A program made the translations under genes and the position numbers. From Betaproteobacteria bacterium (GTDB lineage: Bacteria; Pseudomonadota; Gammaproteobacteria; Burkholderiales; Casimicrobiaceae), in assembly GCA_005888865.1 (NCBI GenBank), contig VBCL01000107.1, positions 1 to 21,993 of the forward strand: DNA of 21,993 nt. Reading direction: 5' to 3'. Below are positions 8,049 through 17,726 of the stretch, one piece after another (the stretch's first letter is position 1; every line of letters starts with the position of its first letter). Below the pieces are notes generated by a model, which saw only the letters and a program-made list of their open reading frames with translations, had not been told where the DNA came from and ran no database searches.

Positions 8049-8052
<4 letters not shown>
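6796..8052 (-). CDS. dadA: D-amino-acid dehydrogenase
   Basis: DadA is an FAD enzyme that oxidises D-amino acids, classically D-alanine, to 2-oxo acids and ammonia and passes electrons to the respiratory chain at the inner membrane. The 418-residue product starts with the dinucleotide-binding motif GAGVIG (7-12), with the ribose-binding E30 in VTVVER. It continues with DadA signatures: ETSFANGGQISVSHVEPWAN, TDETGDARKFTEAL, and the C-terminal GLRPATPSNVPLIG and NSGHGTLGWTMAAGSG. The GTG start at 8052 forms a GTGA overlap with the gcvP stop, so translation is probably coupled; there is no separate ribosome binding site. This places the gene in the glycine-riboswitch operon. Related enzymes in this superfamily oxidise glycine, so glycine as a substrate is an open possibility, but the sequence looks like ordinary DadA. 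Confidence 0.92.
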
Positions 8053-10973
<2,921 letters not shown>

Positions 10974-10980
10974 CGCGCCC

Positions 10981-11364
10981 TCAAGCCTCGCCCGCGAGCT
11001 TGGCGTACGCCGCGGCATCGAGCAGCTTGCCCACGTCGGCTGCATTCACAGGCTTGAGCCTGTAGAACCAGTTCGCGTACGCATCGGCGTTCACTTTTTC
11101 CGGCGCGTCGACGACCTCGGCGTTGACCGCCACCACCTGACCCGCGACCGGCGCATAAATATCCGACGCCGCTTTCACCGACTCGACCACTGCGATCGCC
11201 TCGCCCGCCTTGGCCGAGCGCCCGACATCGGGCAGCTCGATGAAGACCAGATCGCCCAGCGCCTCCTGCGCATGATCGGTGATGCCGACGGTGAGCGTGC
11301 CGTCGGTTTCGGTGCGAATCCATTCATGGCTTTCGGTGTACTTGAGGTCTGCGGGCAGCTTCAT
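10981..11364 (-). CDS. gcvH: Glycine cleavage system H-protein
   Basis: GcvH is the lipoylated shuttle of the glycine cleavage system. The 127-residue protein has the standard length and the lipoylation site K64 in VVESVKAASDIYAPV, preceded by GITDHAQEALGDLVFIELP. Its lysine is the target of the LipB/LipA pathway encoded earlier in the window. Shine-Dalgarno sequence GGAGAGGA lies just before the ATG. It is 19 bases after gcvT and 7 bases before gcvP, within one operon. The C-terminal NWFYRLKP replaces the more usual GWLFKLKP-like segment, a mild variation. Confidence 0.97.
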   Translation of the reverse strand: MKLPADLKYTESHEWIRTETDGTLTVGITDHAQEALGDLVFIELPDVGRSAKAGEAIAVVESVKAASDIYAPVAGQVVAVNAEVVDAPEKVNADAYANWFYRLKPVNAADVGKLLDAAAYAKLAGEA

Positions 11365-11383
11365 CGTTCCTCTCCGTGGTAGT

Positions 11384-12472
11384 TCATTCGTTCACCAACA
11401 CGACGCCGTTCCGCACGAACGGCGGCTTGACCACTCTGGCGTTGAGCTTCCTGTCGCGGACTTCGACCGCAACGGTGTCGCCCGGCACAACGCCCGCGGG
11501 AACGCGGGCGAGCGCGATCGATTTTCCGAGCGTGGGCGAGAACGTACCGCTCGTGATCTCCCCGTCGCCCTTCGCCGTCACGACCTTCTGATGGCTGCGC
11601 AGGACGCCGCCCTTGTCGACGAGCAGAAGCCCGACCAGCGCTCGGGCGGGCGGACGGGCGATGAGCGCGGTCTTGCCGACGAAGTCGCGATCGCTGACGA
11701 GATCGACCGTCCAGGCGAGCCCCGATTCGAGCGGGTTTTCGCTCTCGGTCATGTCCTGACCGTAGAGGTTCATCCCGGCCTCGAGCCTGAGCGTGTCTCG
11801 CGCGCCCAGTCCGCACGGCCGCACGCCCGCGGCGGCAAGCGCGCTCCACAGCGACACCGCTCGACTCGCCGGCAGCACGATCTCGAAGCCGTCTTCTCCG
11901 GTGTATCCGGTGCGCCCGATGAAGTATTCCTCGAACTCGGCCGCAAAAAAAGGCTTCAGCCCTTCGGAAACGGTGCGGCTGCCGGGCAACGCCTGCCAGA
12001 CGCGCTCCCGCGCACGCGGTCCCTGCACAGCAATCAGCGCCAGGTCACGGCGAGGGTCGAGCGAGAGCCCGGATGCGCGCTCGGCGAGCAATGCACGCAA
12101 CCACGCCACGTCCTTGTCGGCGGTCGCTGCATTCACGACGAGCCGGAAACCATCCTCGCGCATGAAGTACACGATCAAATCGTCGAGCACGCCGCCATCG
12201 GGCCGGAGAAGGCAGGAGTAGAGCGCCTTGCCTTTGTGCGCGAGCTTGTCCACATTGTTGGCGAGCGCGTAGCGCAGGAATGCGCGCGCGTCGAGACCCG
12301 CCAGATCGACGGGCAGCATGTGCGAAACGTCGAACATGCCCGCATCGCGACGCACCGCGTGGTGCTCCTCGATCTGCGAGCCGTAGGCGACCGGCATGTC
12401 CCAGCCGCCGAAGTCGACCATCTTCGCACCGGCGGCGCGGTGCACGGCGTTGAGCGGAGTCTGCTTGAGCAC
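11384..12472 (-). CDS. gcvT: Aminomethyltransferase (glycine cleavage T-protein)
   Basis: GcvT transfers the methylene group from aminomethyl-GcvH to tetrahydrofolate and releases ammonia. The 362-residue product has the family N-terminus (LKQTPLNAVHRAAGAKMVDF, then MPVAYGSQIEEHHAVR). FDVSHM and the catalytic aspartate in GGVLDDLIVY (D97/D98) follow. Later come GRTGYTGEDGFEI and GLGARDTLRLEAGMNLYGQD. The start is GTG at 12472, with GGAG about 5 bases upstream. It is the first gene of gcvTHP-dadA and follows the riboswitch terminator directly, so expression depends on glycine-controlled read-through. Confidence 0.97.
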   Translation of the reverse strand: MLKQTPLNAVHRAAGAKMVDFGGWDMPVAYGSQIEEHHAVRRDAGMFDVSHMLPVDLAGLDARAFLRYALANNVDKLAHKGKALYSCLLRPDGGVLDDLIVYFMREDGFRLVVNAATADKDVAWLRALLAERASGLSLDPRRDLALIAVQGPRARERVWQALPGSRTVSEGLKPFFAAEFEEYFIGRTGYTGEDGFEIVLPASRAVSLWSALAAAGVRPCGLGARDTLRLEAGMNLYGQDMTESENPLESGLAWTVDLVSDRDFVGKTALIARPPARALVGLLLVDKGGVLRSHQKVVTAKGDGEITSGTFSPTLGKSIALARVPAGVVPGDTVAVEVRDRKLNARVVKPPFVRNGVVLVNE

Positions 12473-12489
12473 GGCTTCTCCCGGGCGAC

Positions 12490-12524
12490 AAAAAAGGGCG
12501 AACCATCGACATCGGTTTCGCCCC
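12490..12524 (-). terminator. Intrinsic terminator of the glycine riboswitch
   Basis: On the minus strand GGGCGAAACC (12523-12514) pairs with GGTTCGCCC (12504-12496), with one unpaired A and a 9-base loop, followed by six Ts. It begins right after the second aptamer and ends 18 bases before the gcvT start codon, the position expected for an expression platform. Confidence 0.88.
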
Positions 12525-12526
12525 GT

Positions 12527-12717
12527 CTGTCCTTTTTACCTGAGAGATTGCGGCGCGATGCTTCTCGCGCCGGATGCCCCTTCGGTGGGCCACCCGTTTA
12601 GGCGGCCGCTCTCCAGATTGGTTGCTGCGCCCGCGCAGTCCTGGGTGCCTGAGCGATTGCGGGAGTTACGCCTTCGGCGGCGGTCCGATCGGGTCGGGCC
12701 GCGCTCTCCTGCGCGGG
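12527..12717 (-). promoter_or_regulatory. Tandem glycine riboswitch (two aptamers)
   Basis: Two copies of the glycine aptamer core lie in tandem on the minus strand. Aptamer 1 (12717-12630) is closed by a perfect 9-bp P1 stem (CCCGCGCAG with CTGCGCGGG). It contains GGAGAG, CGCCGAAGGCG, CGCTCAGGCACCCAGGAC. Aptamer 2 (12616-12527) contains CTGGAGAGCGG, CACCGAAGGGGCAT and CTCTCAGGTAAAAAGGACAG. These are the conserved elements of the class, and the downstream gene gcvT is its classic target. Glycine binding is expected to prevent formation of the following terminator and turn on gcvTHP-dadA. Confidence 0.95.
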
Positions 12718-12724
12718 AAGTGGA

Positions 12725-12753
12725 AGGTTACCGGCAGCCGTGCACGATGTCAA
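12725..12753 (-). promoter_or_regulatory. Promoter of the gcvTHP-dadA operon
   Basis: A perfect TTGACA (12753-12748) is followed by a 17-base spacer and TAACCT (12730-12725). The predicted start, about 12718, falls one base before the first aptamer's P1 stem. That fit supports the assignment even though the -10 is weak. Confidence 0.6.
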
Positions 12754-12761
12754 AAGCGCTG

Positions 12762-12788
12762 CCCGATGTCTTCTGATCGCCCATCGGG
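12762..12788 (-). terminator. Weak terminator-like hairpin after the cytochrome c gene
   Basis: CCCGATG (12788-12782) can pair with CATCGGG (12768-12762) on the minus strand across a 13-base loop. TTTT follows 6 bases later and is shared with the gcv -35 region. It lies just after the cytochrome stop codon. The loop is long and the T-tract short, so termination may be partial. Confidence 0.35.
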
Positions 12789-12791
12789 TCG

Positions 12792-13118
12792 CTACTTCTT
12801 CAGGGTCAGGATCCACTCGACGAGATTCTTGACGTCTGCGTCTGACACCTGTGCGTTTGGAGGCATGGGAATCTGGCCCCAGACACCGACACCGCCCTTC
12901 TTGACCTTGTCGGCAAGCTTGGCCGACGCGCCTGCATCGCCCTTGTACTTCGCGGCAACTTCCTGATAGGCGGGACCGATGACTTTCTTGTCGATTGCGT
13001 GACAGGCGGCGCACCCGTCTTTTTTCTTCAATTCTTCGGCGGCCTTGTTGTCGAGCGCGGCGCTGGCGCCACCCGCGACGAACAGGCCGGCGGCGAGCAG
13101 CATGCCGTGGCGCTTCAT
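12792..13118 (-). CDS. Periplasmic class I cytochrome c (c-551/c-552 type)
   Basis: A 108-residue precursor with signal peptide MKRHGMLLAAGLFVAGGASA (cleavage near residue 20) and a mature domain of about 88 residues. Haem is attached at C36-A-A-C39-H40. The sixth ligand is probably M85 in GQIPMPPN, and the C-terminal helix NLVEWILTLK is typical. Such proteins shuttle electrons in the periplasm, for instance to a terminal oxidase or nitrite reductase; the partner is not evident here. Start 13118 is preferred because GGAG lies 7 bases upstream; in-frame ATGs at 13124 and 13130 would add two or four residues. DadA also feeds the respiratory chain, but no direct link to this cytochrome is shown. 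Confidence 0.92.
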   Translation of the reverse strand: MKRHGMLLAAGLFVAGGASAALDNKAAEELKKKDGCAACHAIDKKVIGPAYQEVAAKYKGDAGASAKLADKVKKGGVGVWGQIPMPPNAQVSDADVKNLVEWILTLKK

Positions 13119-13292
13119 TCGCATCTCCATTGGAATAAACGAAATTCGGTTGGGTTCTTGGTTTTCCTCATCGCACGAGGACACGAGGAAACGCGGACGT
13201 CGGTCCTCGCGATCTAGTGTCGTTGTACCCGTTTCGTGCAGCCGCGATCGTACCGTAACCATCCTGACGGCGCCAGATCGGCCTCGAGCCGG

Positions 13293-15341
13293 TCAGCGCG
13301 ACGCGGCGATCGCGGACTCGAGCGCCTCCAGCGTATGGATCGGCGGCAGGCACGACGTTCCGGTGCACACCCACGCCGTCGCATCGCTCGCCCCGGTTTC
13401 GTGCGGTCGCGATAACGCGCCGGGCAGTTCGCCCGCCCGGGAAAGATCGAGCGTGCGCACCTGCGGTCGATACGTACGCTCGAGCGTGTGGCGCCATGCG
13501 GCACAGCGCGCGGGATCGCCGCGGAGCAGCACTGACGTCGGTGGGGTCAGAGCATCCTCGAGGGCGATGATCAGCGAGGCGACGCCGGAGGGACGCTCGC
13601 CAAGCTCGCTCCCGAACGCGCGCAGCGTACGTTCTGCGGCAGCGAGGTAGCGCGGCTCGCCCAGCCAGTGGCCGAGTGTGAGCAGCGCCTGGGCGGCGAC
13701 ACCGTTGCCCGCGGGCGTGGCGTTGTCGTGCGCGGGTTTGGGGCGGTGGATCAGCGCTTCGTGATCGTCGCTGGTGAAGAAGAAGCCGCCGCTGGCAGTG
13801 TCCTCGAAGCGATGCAACAGCGCATCGGCGATCTCGATCGCCCAATCGAGGTCCTGGCGGCGAAACCCTGTTTGCATCAGCTCGATGAGCGCTGCAAGAA
13901 GATACGCGTGATCGTCGAGATAGGCATTGAGATGAGCGCGGCCGTCCTTGCAGGTGGCGAGCAACCGCGCGTCCTGCCAGAGCGAGCCTCGCAGGAGATC
14001 GACCGCCCGACGCGCCGCTTCGAGCCATTCCGCCTCGTCGAAGACGCGTGCCGCGCGAGCGAGCGAGCCGATCATCAGGGCGTTCCACGCGGTGAGCACC
14101 TTGTCGTCGCGGCCGGGGTGCACCCGCAACTCGCGTGCGGCGAAGAGCTTGGCGCGCAAGCGCTCGAGCCGCGCCCCGGCGTCCTCCGGCGCGATCGAGA
14201 GCTCGCGGGCGACATCGGCGAGCGGCACTGTGACACGCAGATGCCACGCCTCGTGCTCGAAGTTGGGAGGCCCGTCGAGCCCCCAGTGCCGGCGCGCCAC
14301 CGCCCATTCGTCGGCGGTGAGCACAGCCTTAACCGCGTCGGGCGTCCAGACATAGAATTTGCCTTCCTCGTGCTCGCTGTCGGCGTCCACGCTGGAATAG
14401 AAGGCGCCCTCGGGCGAGCGCATGTCGCGCAACACCCACGCCACGATCCCTCGCGCCGCGTGCGCGAATACGATCTCGCCGGTCGCGCGCCAGGCATCCG
14501 CATAAAGCGCGAGAAGCGCCGCGTTGTCGTAGAGCATCTTTTCGAAGTGCGGGATCGTCCATTCGGCATCGACGCTGTAGCGGCAGAAACCGCCGCCGAG
14601 CTGGTCGTGGATGCCCCCGGCGGCCATGCGCTCGAGCGTCGTCGCGACAACCTCGAGCGCTTTCTTGTCCCCTCGCGTCGTGTACCGGCGCAGGCACAGC
14701 TCCAGATCGACCGCGTGCGGAAACTTCGGTGCGGCGCCGAATCCGCCGTGGGTTGAATCGAACACGCGCGCGAGCGCGGTGTAAGCGCGATCCGGCGCAT
14801 CGGCCGGCAATGCAGCGTGCTCATCCGTGGGGTCCGGGTTGGTGAGCGCGAGCGCCGCTTTGAGCCGCTCGTTCTGCTCGGCGATCGCGCTCCCCTGCTC
14901 GCGATACGCCGCGGCAACGCGCGGCAGGAGGTCGGCGAACCCGGTCAGCCCGTAACGGGAGTCCTTCGGAAAGTACGTGCCGCCGAAAAATGGCGCCTGG
15001 TCAGGCGTGAGGAACACCGTCAGCGGCCAGCCGCCGCTGCGCTGAGTGAGCATCGCGTGCGCCATCTGATAAATCTGATCGAGATCGGGGCGCTCCTCGC
15101 GGTCGACTTTTATGTTGACGAACAGGTCGTTCATCAGCGCGGCGACGCGTTCGTCCTCGAACGATTCGTGCGCCATGACGTGGCACCAGTGACACGCGGA
15201 ATAGCCGATCGAGAGCAGGATCGGTTTGTTCTCCGCTTTCGCACGTCCAAGCGCTTCGCGGCCCCAGGGGTACCAGTCGACCGGATTGCCGGCGTGCTGG
15301 AGCAGATAGGGACTCGTTTCCCCTGCCAATCGATTCGGCAT
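13293..15341 (-). CDS. YyaL/DUF255 family protein (thioredoxin-like plus (alpha/alpha)6 barrel)
   Basis: A full-length, 682-residue member of the family containing Bacillus YyaL and animal SPATA20. The N-terminus RLAGETSPYLLQHAGNPVDW leads into a thioredoxin-like domain with C50-H-W-C53 in SACHWCHVMAHESFED, then VDREERPDLDQIY and GGWPLTVFLTPD. From about residue 190 an alpha-helical barrel resembling N-acylglucosamine 2-epimerase follows, with GGIHDQLGGGFCRYSVDAEW, HFEKMLYDNA, and DDKVLTAWNALMI near 415. The biochemical function is not established for the family; a redox or sugar-related role has been proposed on domain grounds. No signal peptide is seen, so it is probably cytoplasmic. The gene is separated from the unknown gene upstream by 153 bp carrying a repeat-like sequence. 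Confidence 0.93.
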   Translation of the reverse strand: MPNRLAGETSPYLLQHAGNPVDWYPWGREALGRAKAENKPILLSIGYSACHWCHVMAHESFEDERVAALMNDLFVNIKVDREERPDLDQIYQMAHAMLTQRSGGWPLTVFLTPDQAPFFGGTYFPKDSRYGLTGFADLLPRVAAAYREQGSAIAEQNERLKAALALTNPDPTDEHAALPADAPDRAYTALARVFDSTHGGFGAAPKFPHAVDLELCLRRYTTRGDKKALEVVATTLERMAAGGIHDQLGGGFCRYSVDAEWTIPHFEKMLYDNAALLALYADAWRATGEIVFAHAARGIVAWVLRDMRSPEGAFYSSVDADSEHEEGKFYVWTPDAVKAVLTADEWAVARRHWGLDGPPNFEHEAWHLRVTVPLADVARELSIAPEDAGARLERLRAKLFAARELRVHPGRDDKVLTAWNALMIGSLARAARVFDEAEWLEAARRAVDLLRGSLWQDARLLATCKDGRAHLNAYLDDHAYLLAALIELMQTGFRRQDLDWAIEIADALLHRFEDTASGGFFFTSDDHEALIHRPKPAHDNATPAGNGVAAQALLTLGHWLGEPRYLAAAERTLRAFGSELGERPSGVASLIIALEDALTPPTSVLLRGDPARCAAWRHTLERTYRPQVRTLDLSRAGELPGALSRPHETGASDATAWVCTGTSCLPPIHTLEALESAIAASR

Positions 15342-15384
15342 ATCTAGCGTAGACCGCTCAGTTCGCGCGGGATTCCAGGCAGCA

Positions 15385-15490
15385 ATCGGGCCTAGAGCGC
15401 GAAAGCGAGGAAGGCGACGAGACAGTACCGGTTAGTACGGCGAGGAGCGGCTGACGAAGCTGACAACGCTATCGGTCCGATGGCCAACTG
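15385..15490. repeat. Possible dispersed intergenic repeat
   Basis: The spacer between the YyaL gene and the unknown gene contains AGTACCGGTTAGTAC at about 15424-15438, with GCGAGGAAGGCGACGAGAC before it and GGCGAGGAGCGGCTGACGAAG after it. The paired AGTAC words and repeated GCGAGGA words resemble short intergenic repeats that I recall from betaproteobacterial genomes. I see only one copy in this window, so repeat status rests on memory, not on the sequence shown. Confidence 0.3.
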
Positions 15491-15494
15491 GAAA

Positions 15495-17102
15495 TCAGGC
15501 GGGCGTTTCCTCGAAGGCAACGCGCTCGAAGTCCGCACCGCGGCGCAGAAGGCGCGTGAGGCGCAGCCGCCGCTCCGGACCCGAATCGATCGAGCGCAGG
15601 ACGCGCCCGGGGTTGAAGGTGCGCGGCGGCGTGATGATCGTCGCCTTCTGGTCGGGCGTGGGCCCGATCAGGATCCCCGGGATCGGCGGATCCTCCGAGA
15701 GCATCGTCGTCATCGGGCGCACTGCGATGGCCGTCGGTGCGCCGGCCCAGAGCTTCATCGTCACCGAAAGATCTCCGTGGCCGTCGAGCGCGACCCGCGT
15801 CACGTAGCCGCAGCGCACCCGCTCGTCGTCGCGCAGGACCACGAGTTGCTCGAGATGCCAGCGGTGCTGCGCCCCGCCGATGCGGCGGACCGTGGCCTCG
15901 TCCGAGTCGTAGGTGCCCTGCCAGTGCTCCCACGCCCAACTTTTTTCGGCTTCTTCCTTGTTGCGATCGTAATCGGTGAGCGCGCCCAATGTGGCCAGAT
16001 GCTGCGTGCCATGGTACGAGAGCCTGCCGAGCGGATCCTGGCGGTTGAAGGTGCGCCCGGAGACGCGGAAGTACGCCGCGCCGAGTCCCCCGACGCACAG
16101 GTCGAGCCCCGTCTGCGTGTCATCGCCTGTTTTCTTCGGGGGCGAATACCAGTGCGAATCGAGATGGGTGAGCAGCGCCGTGCACGCCTCGACCGAGCAG
16201 TCGTGGCCAAGCTGGAGCTCGGCCGGATTGGCTCCGGTCGCGAGCCGCTTGAGCCGGCCGCGGACGCTGGTGGCGAGCTTGGCGGGATAGCCGAAGCGCA
16301 CGGCCTCGCCCACCTGGCGCGGCGCGACCTGCAATAGCGTCGCCCCTGCAGGCGCATCGAGGTCGATCTGGATCACGGGCCCTTCGGTCTCGCGCTGCTG
16401 CGCGTAAGGGAACACCTTGCGCGACCACATCGAGAGCCAGCGGTCGATAAGCTCGATCTGCCGCACGGTCAGCGCACACGGATCGGAAAGCTGCAACAGC
16501 AGCGCGTGTGAATATGTCGAATAGCAGGACACGCCGATCGCGTTGGGCATGAGCTCGTCGGACACCGCGGTCACCGAGCATTCGAGGATCTCGGCCAGCC
16601 GGTAGTACGCGTGCAACTCCTGCCACACGGCCGGTATCGGCAGTCGCCGCGCCAGTCCGTAGACGAGGACGAGTTGCTTGCCGACCCACAGCCCGCGCTG
16701 GATAACCTTCGCCTTGACCCCCTGCAGCTCGGGATCGCCCTCGAGTAACGGCTTCAGGCACGCGGAATACTGGTTCCACAGCCCCTGCCACAGCGCGATC
16801 GCATGCTCGGCGGCTTCGAGCTCGCGGTCGGTGGCGGGCTGCGGCTTGCCGGCGTAGCGACGGGCGAGCTCGGTATGAAGGTAGAGAACGGGCTCGCGGA
16901 AGACTTCGGCGATGCGGGCGCGTTCGCGAGGGCTGAACTCCGCATCGGACAGCCTTTTCAACTGATCGCGGATCGCCTCGTAGTGCTTGGGGATATTCGA
17001 AAGCGGCAGGCCGCGTAGCCACCGACCGCAGCCCTCGACATCGGCAAAGGCCAGCGCGGTCGACTCGGCGTCGTTCTGCGTGAGCGTGAAGTCGTTGGTC
17101 AC
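15495..17102 (-). CDS. Conserved-looking hypothetical protein, 535 residues
   Basis: I do not recognise a named family. The product is soluble in appearance: no signal peptide and no clear membrane segment. The first two thirds are mostly helical, with motifs such as GCGRWLRGLPLSN, RREPVLYLHTEL-like FREPVLYLHTELARRY, LWNQYSACLKPLLEG and GVSCYSTYSHALLLQLSDPC. The last 170 residues are richer in beta strands (RCGYVTRVALDGHGDLSVTM) and end in RRLRLTRLLRRGADFERVAF. That tail is reminiscent of small beta-barrel domains, but the PilZ signature is not seen. The GTG start at 17102 is chosen for GGAGAG five bases upstream. Codon use matches neighbouring genes, supporting a real gene. An extended -10 lies about 80 bases upstream. 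Neighbours give no functional clue. Confidence 0.8.
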   Translation of the reverse strand: MTNDFTLTQNDAESTALAFADVEGCGRWLRGLPLSNIPKHYEAIRDQLKRLSDAEFSPRERARIAEVFREPVLYLHTELARRYAGKPQPATDRELEAAEHAIALWQGLWNQYSACLKPLLEGDPELQGVKAKVIQRGLWVGKQLVLVYGLARRLPIPAVWQELHAYYRLAEILECSVTAVSDELMPNAIGVSCYSTYSHALLLQLSDPCALTVRQIELIDRWLSMWSRKVFPYAQQRETEGPVIQIDLDAPAGATLLQVAPRQVGEAVRFGYPAKLATSVRGRLKRLATGANPAELQLGHDCSVEACTALLTHLDSHWYSPPKKTGDDTQTGLDLCVGGLGAAYFRVSGRTFNRQDPLGRLSYHGTQHLATLGALTDYDRNKEEAEKSWAWEHWQGTYDSDEATVRRIGGAQHRWHLEQLVVLRDDERVRCGYVTRVALDGHGDLSVTMKLWAGAPTAIAVRPMTTMLSEDPPIPGILIGPTPDQKATIITPPRTFNPGRVLRSIDSGPERRLRLTRLLRRGADFERVAFEETPA

Positions 17103-17179
17103 CGTCTCTCCGTGTGCCCGGGTGCCCACCGCTCCCCGGGGCTGACCTCTGGCGGGCCGTACCACGGAGTCCCAACGAT

Positions 17180-17188
17180 CTTATAGCA
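17180..17188 (-). promoter_or_regulatory. Extended -10 promoter for the 535-residue protein gene
   Basis: The minus strand reads TGCTATAAG, an extended -10 with TATAAG matching five of six positions. A start near 17173 would leave about 70 bases before the GTG at 17102. No strong -35 is visible. Confidence 0.45.
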
Positions 17189-17285
17189 CAAACCGCCAGG
17201 GTCCCGGTCGGCCCGCCCGACGGCCCATCCACCTTTGAATCCTTCGAAAACGCGAATATTCGGCATTTTCGGTGCGCAATGCGCA

Positions 17286-17504
17286 GCCGCGCGGCGGCGC
17301 GGCCTGGGCGAGACTATGTGCCATGAACACCGCTTCAGCCTTGGTCGGACACGAAGACTCCATGCGTCGGCCGCTCGAATCCGTTGGCCGGCACGATGCC
17401 GCGGAACACCCCGTTGCTCGGGGAAGTTCCACAGCATTGGCGCAGGTTCGCCCGTTGCCTCCAACCCGCGCTGCGCGCCTGACGCGCAGTCGCGGGCTCT
17501 TTTT
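17286..17504 (+). ncRNA. Candidate structured small RNA ending in an intrinsic terminator
   Basis: No protein gene fits here, but the plus strand folds into a nested structure. P0: GCCGCGC (17286-17292) with GCGCGGC (17297-17303). P1, the closing stem: GGGCGAG (17306-17312) with TTCGCCC (17447-17453), continued by TGTGCCATG (17317-17325) with CATTGGCGCA (17435-17444). Inside are P2: GTCGGCC (17366-17372) with GGCCGGC (17386-17392), and P3: GGAAC/CCCCG (17403-17413) with CGGGG/GTTCC (17419-17430). A strong terminator follows. G-U pairs in P1 and P2 would be A-C mismatches on the other strand, favouring plus-strand transcription. A closed-end RNA with a hairpin on the 3' strand recalls 6S RNA, but I cannot confirm that, and the expected neighbours zapA and ygfA are absent. 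The 5' end is uncertain; only a weak promoter-like pair (TTGAAT 17235, TATTCG 17257) is seen. Confidence 0.5.
17465..17504 (+). terminator. Strong intrinsic terminator on the plus strand
   Basis: CCCGCG-CTGCGCG (17465-17477) pairs with CGCGCAG-T-CGCGGG (17483-17496), a 13-bp stem with one bulged T and a 5-base loop, followed by CTCTTTTT ending at 17504. On the minus strand no T-tract follows the hairpin, so it works in the plus direction. There is no plus-strand protein gene upstream, so its natural substrate would be the candidate small RNA. Confidence 0.75.
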
Positions 17505-17726
17505 GGGAGCAAGCACCCACTTACGCCTGAGCCGTTGGATCGTCAATGCGCTGTGCATCGTCGTCGCGGCCGTTTCGATCGCGGCGAGCGCCGAATTCGC
17601 CGAACCGGTATTCAACATCAGGGGCCTGAGCGGCAATGCGGGACCGGCGCTCTTCGCCTCGACCCTGCGTGCGCCGGCCTTCGTGGCGAGCCGCTCGCGG
17701 TAGCAGCCGACTCTCGGGTTAGTGCA
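17505..17726. other. Intergenic segment without a recognised gene
   Basis: About 220 bases lie between the plus-strand terminator and the stop of the large oxidase gene. A plus-strand frame here encodes a hydrophobic stretch (WIVNALCIVVAAVSIAAS) and ends at 17703. Its only upstream starts lie before the terminator, and no start with a ribosome binding site is seen inside the segment. It could be a remnant. I see no terminator for the oxidase gene. Confidence 0.4.

Noticed and set aside
13176..13210. CGAGGAC...GTCCTCG inverted repeat upstream of the cytochrome c gene
   Set aside because: Only 7 bp with a long spacer, in GC-rich DNA; not convincing as an operator or terminator without conservation.
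17518..17546. Minus-strand promoter-like pair TTGACG and TAAGTG
   Set aside because: It would transcribe the RNA candidate in the wrong direction; the terminator T-tract and most wobble pairs support the plus strand, and the -10 match is poor.
17272..17703. Plus-strand 143-codon frame with a hydrophobic segment
   Set aside because: It spans the strong plus-strand terminator and the folded RNA region and has no ribosome binding site.
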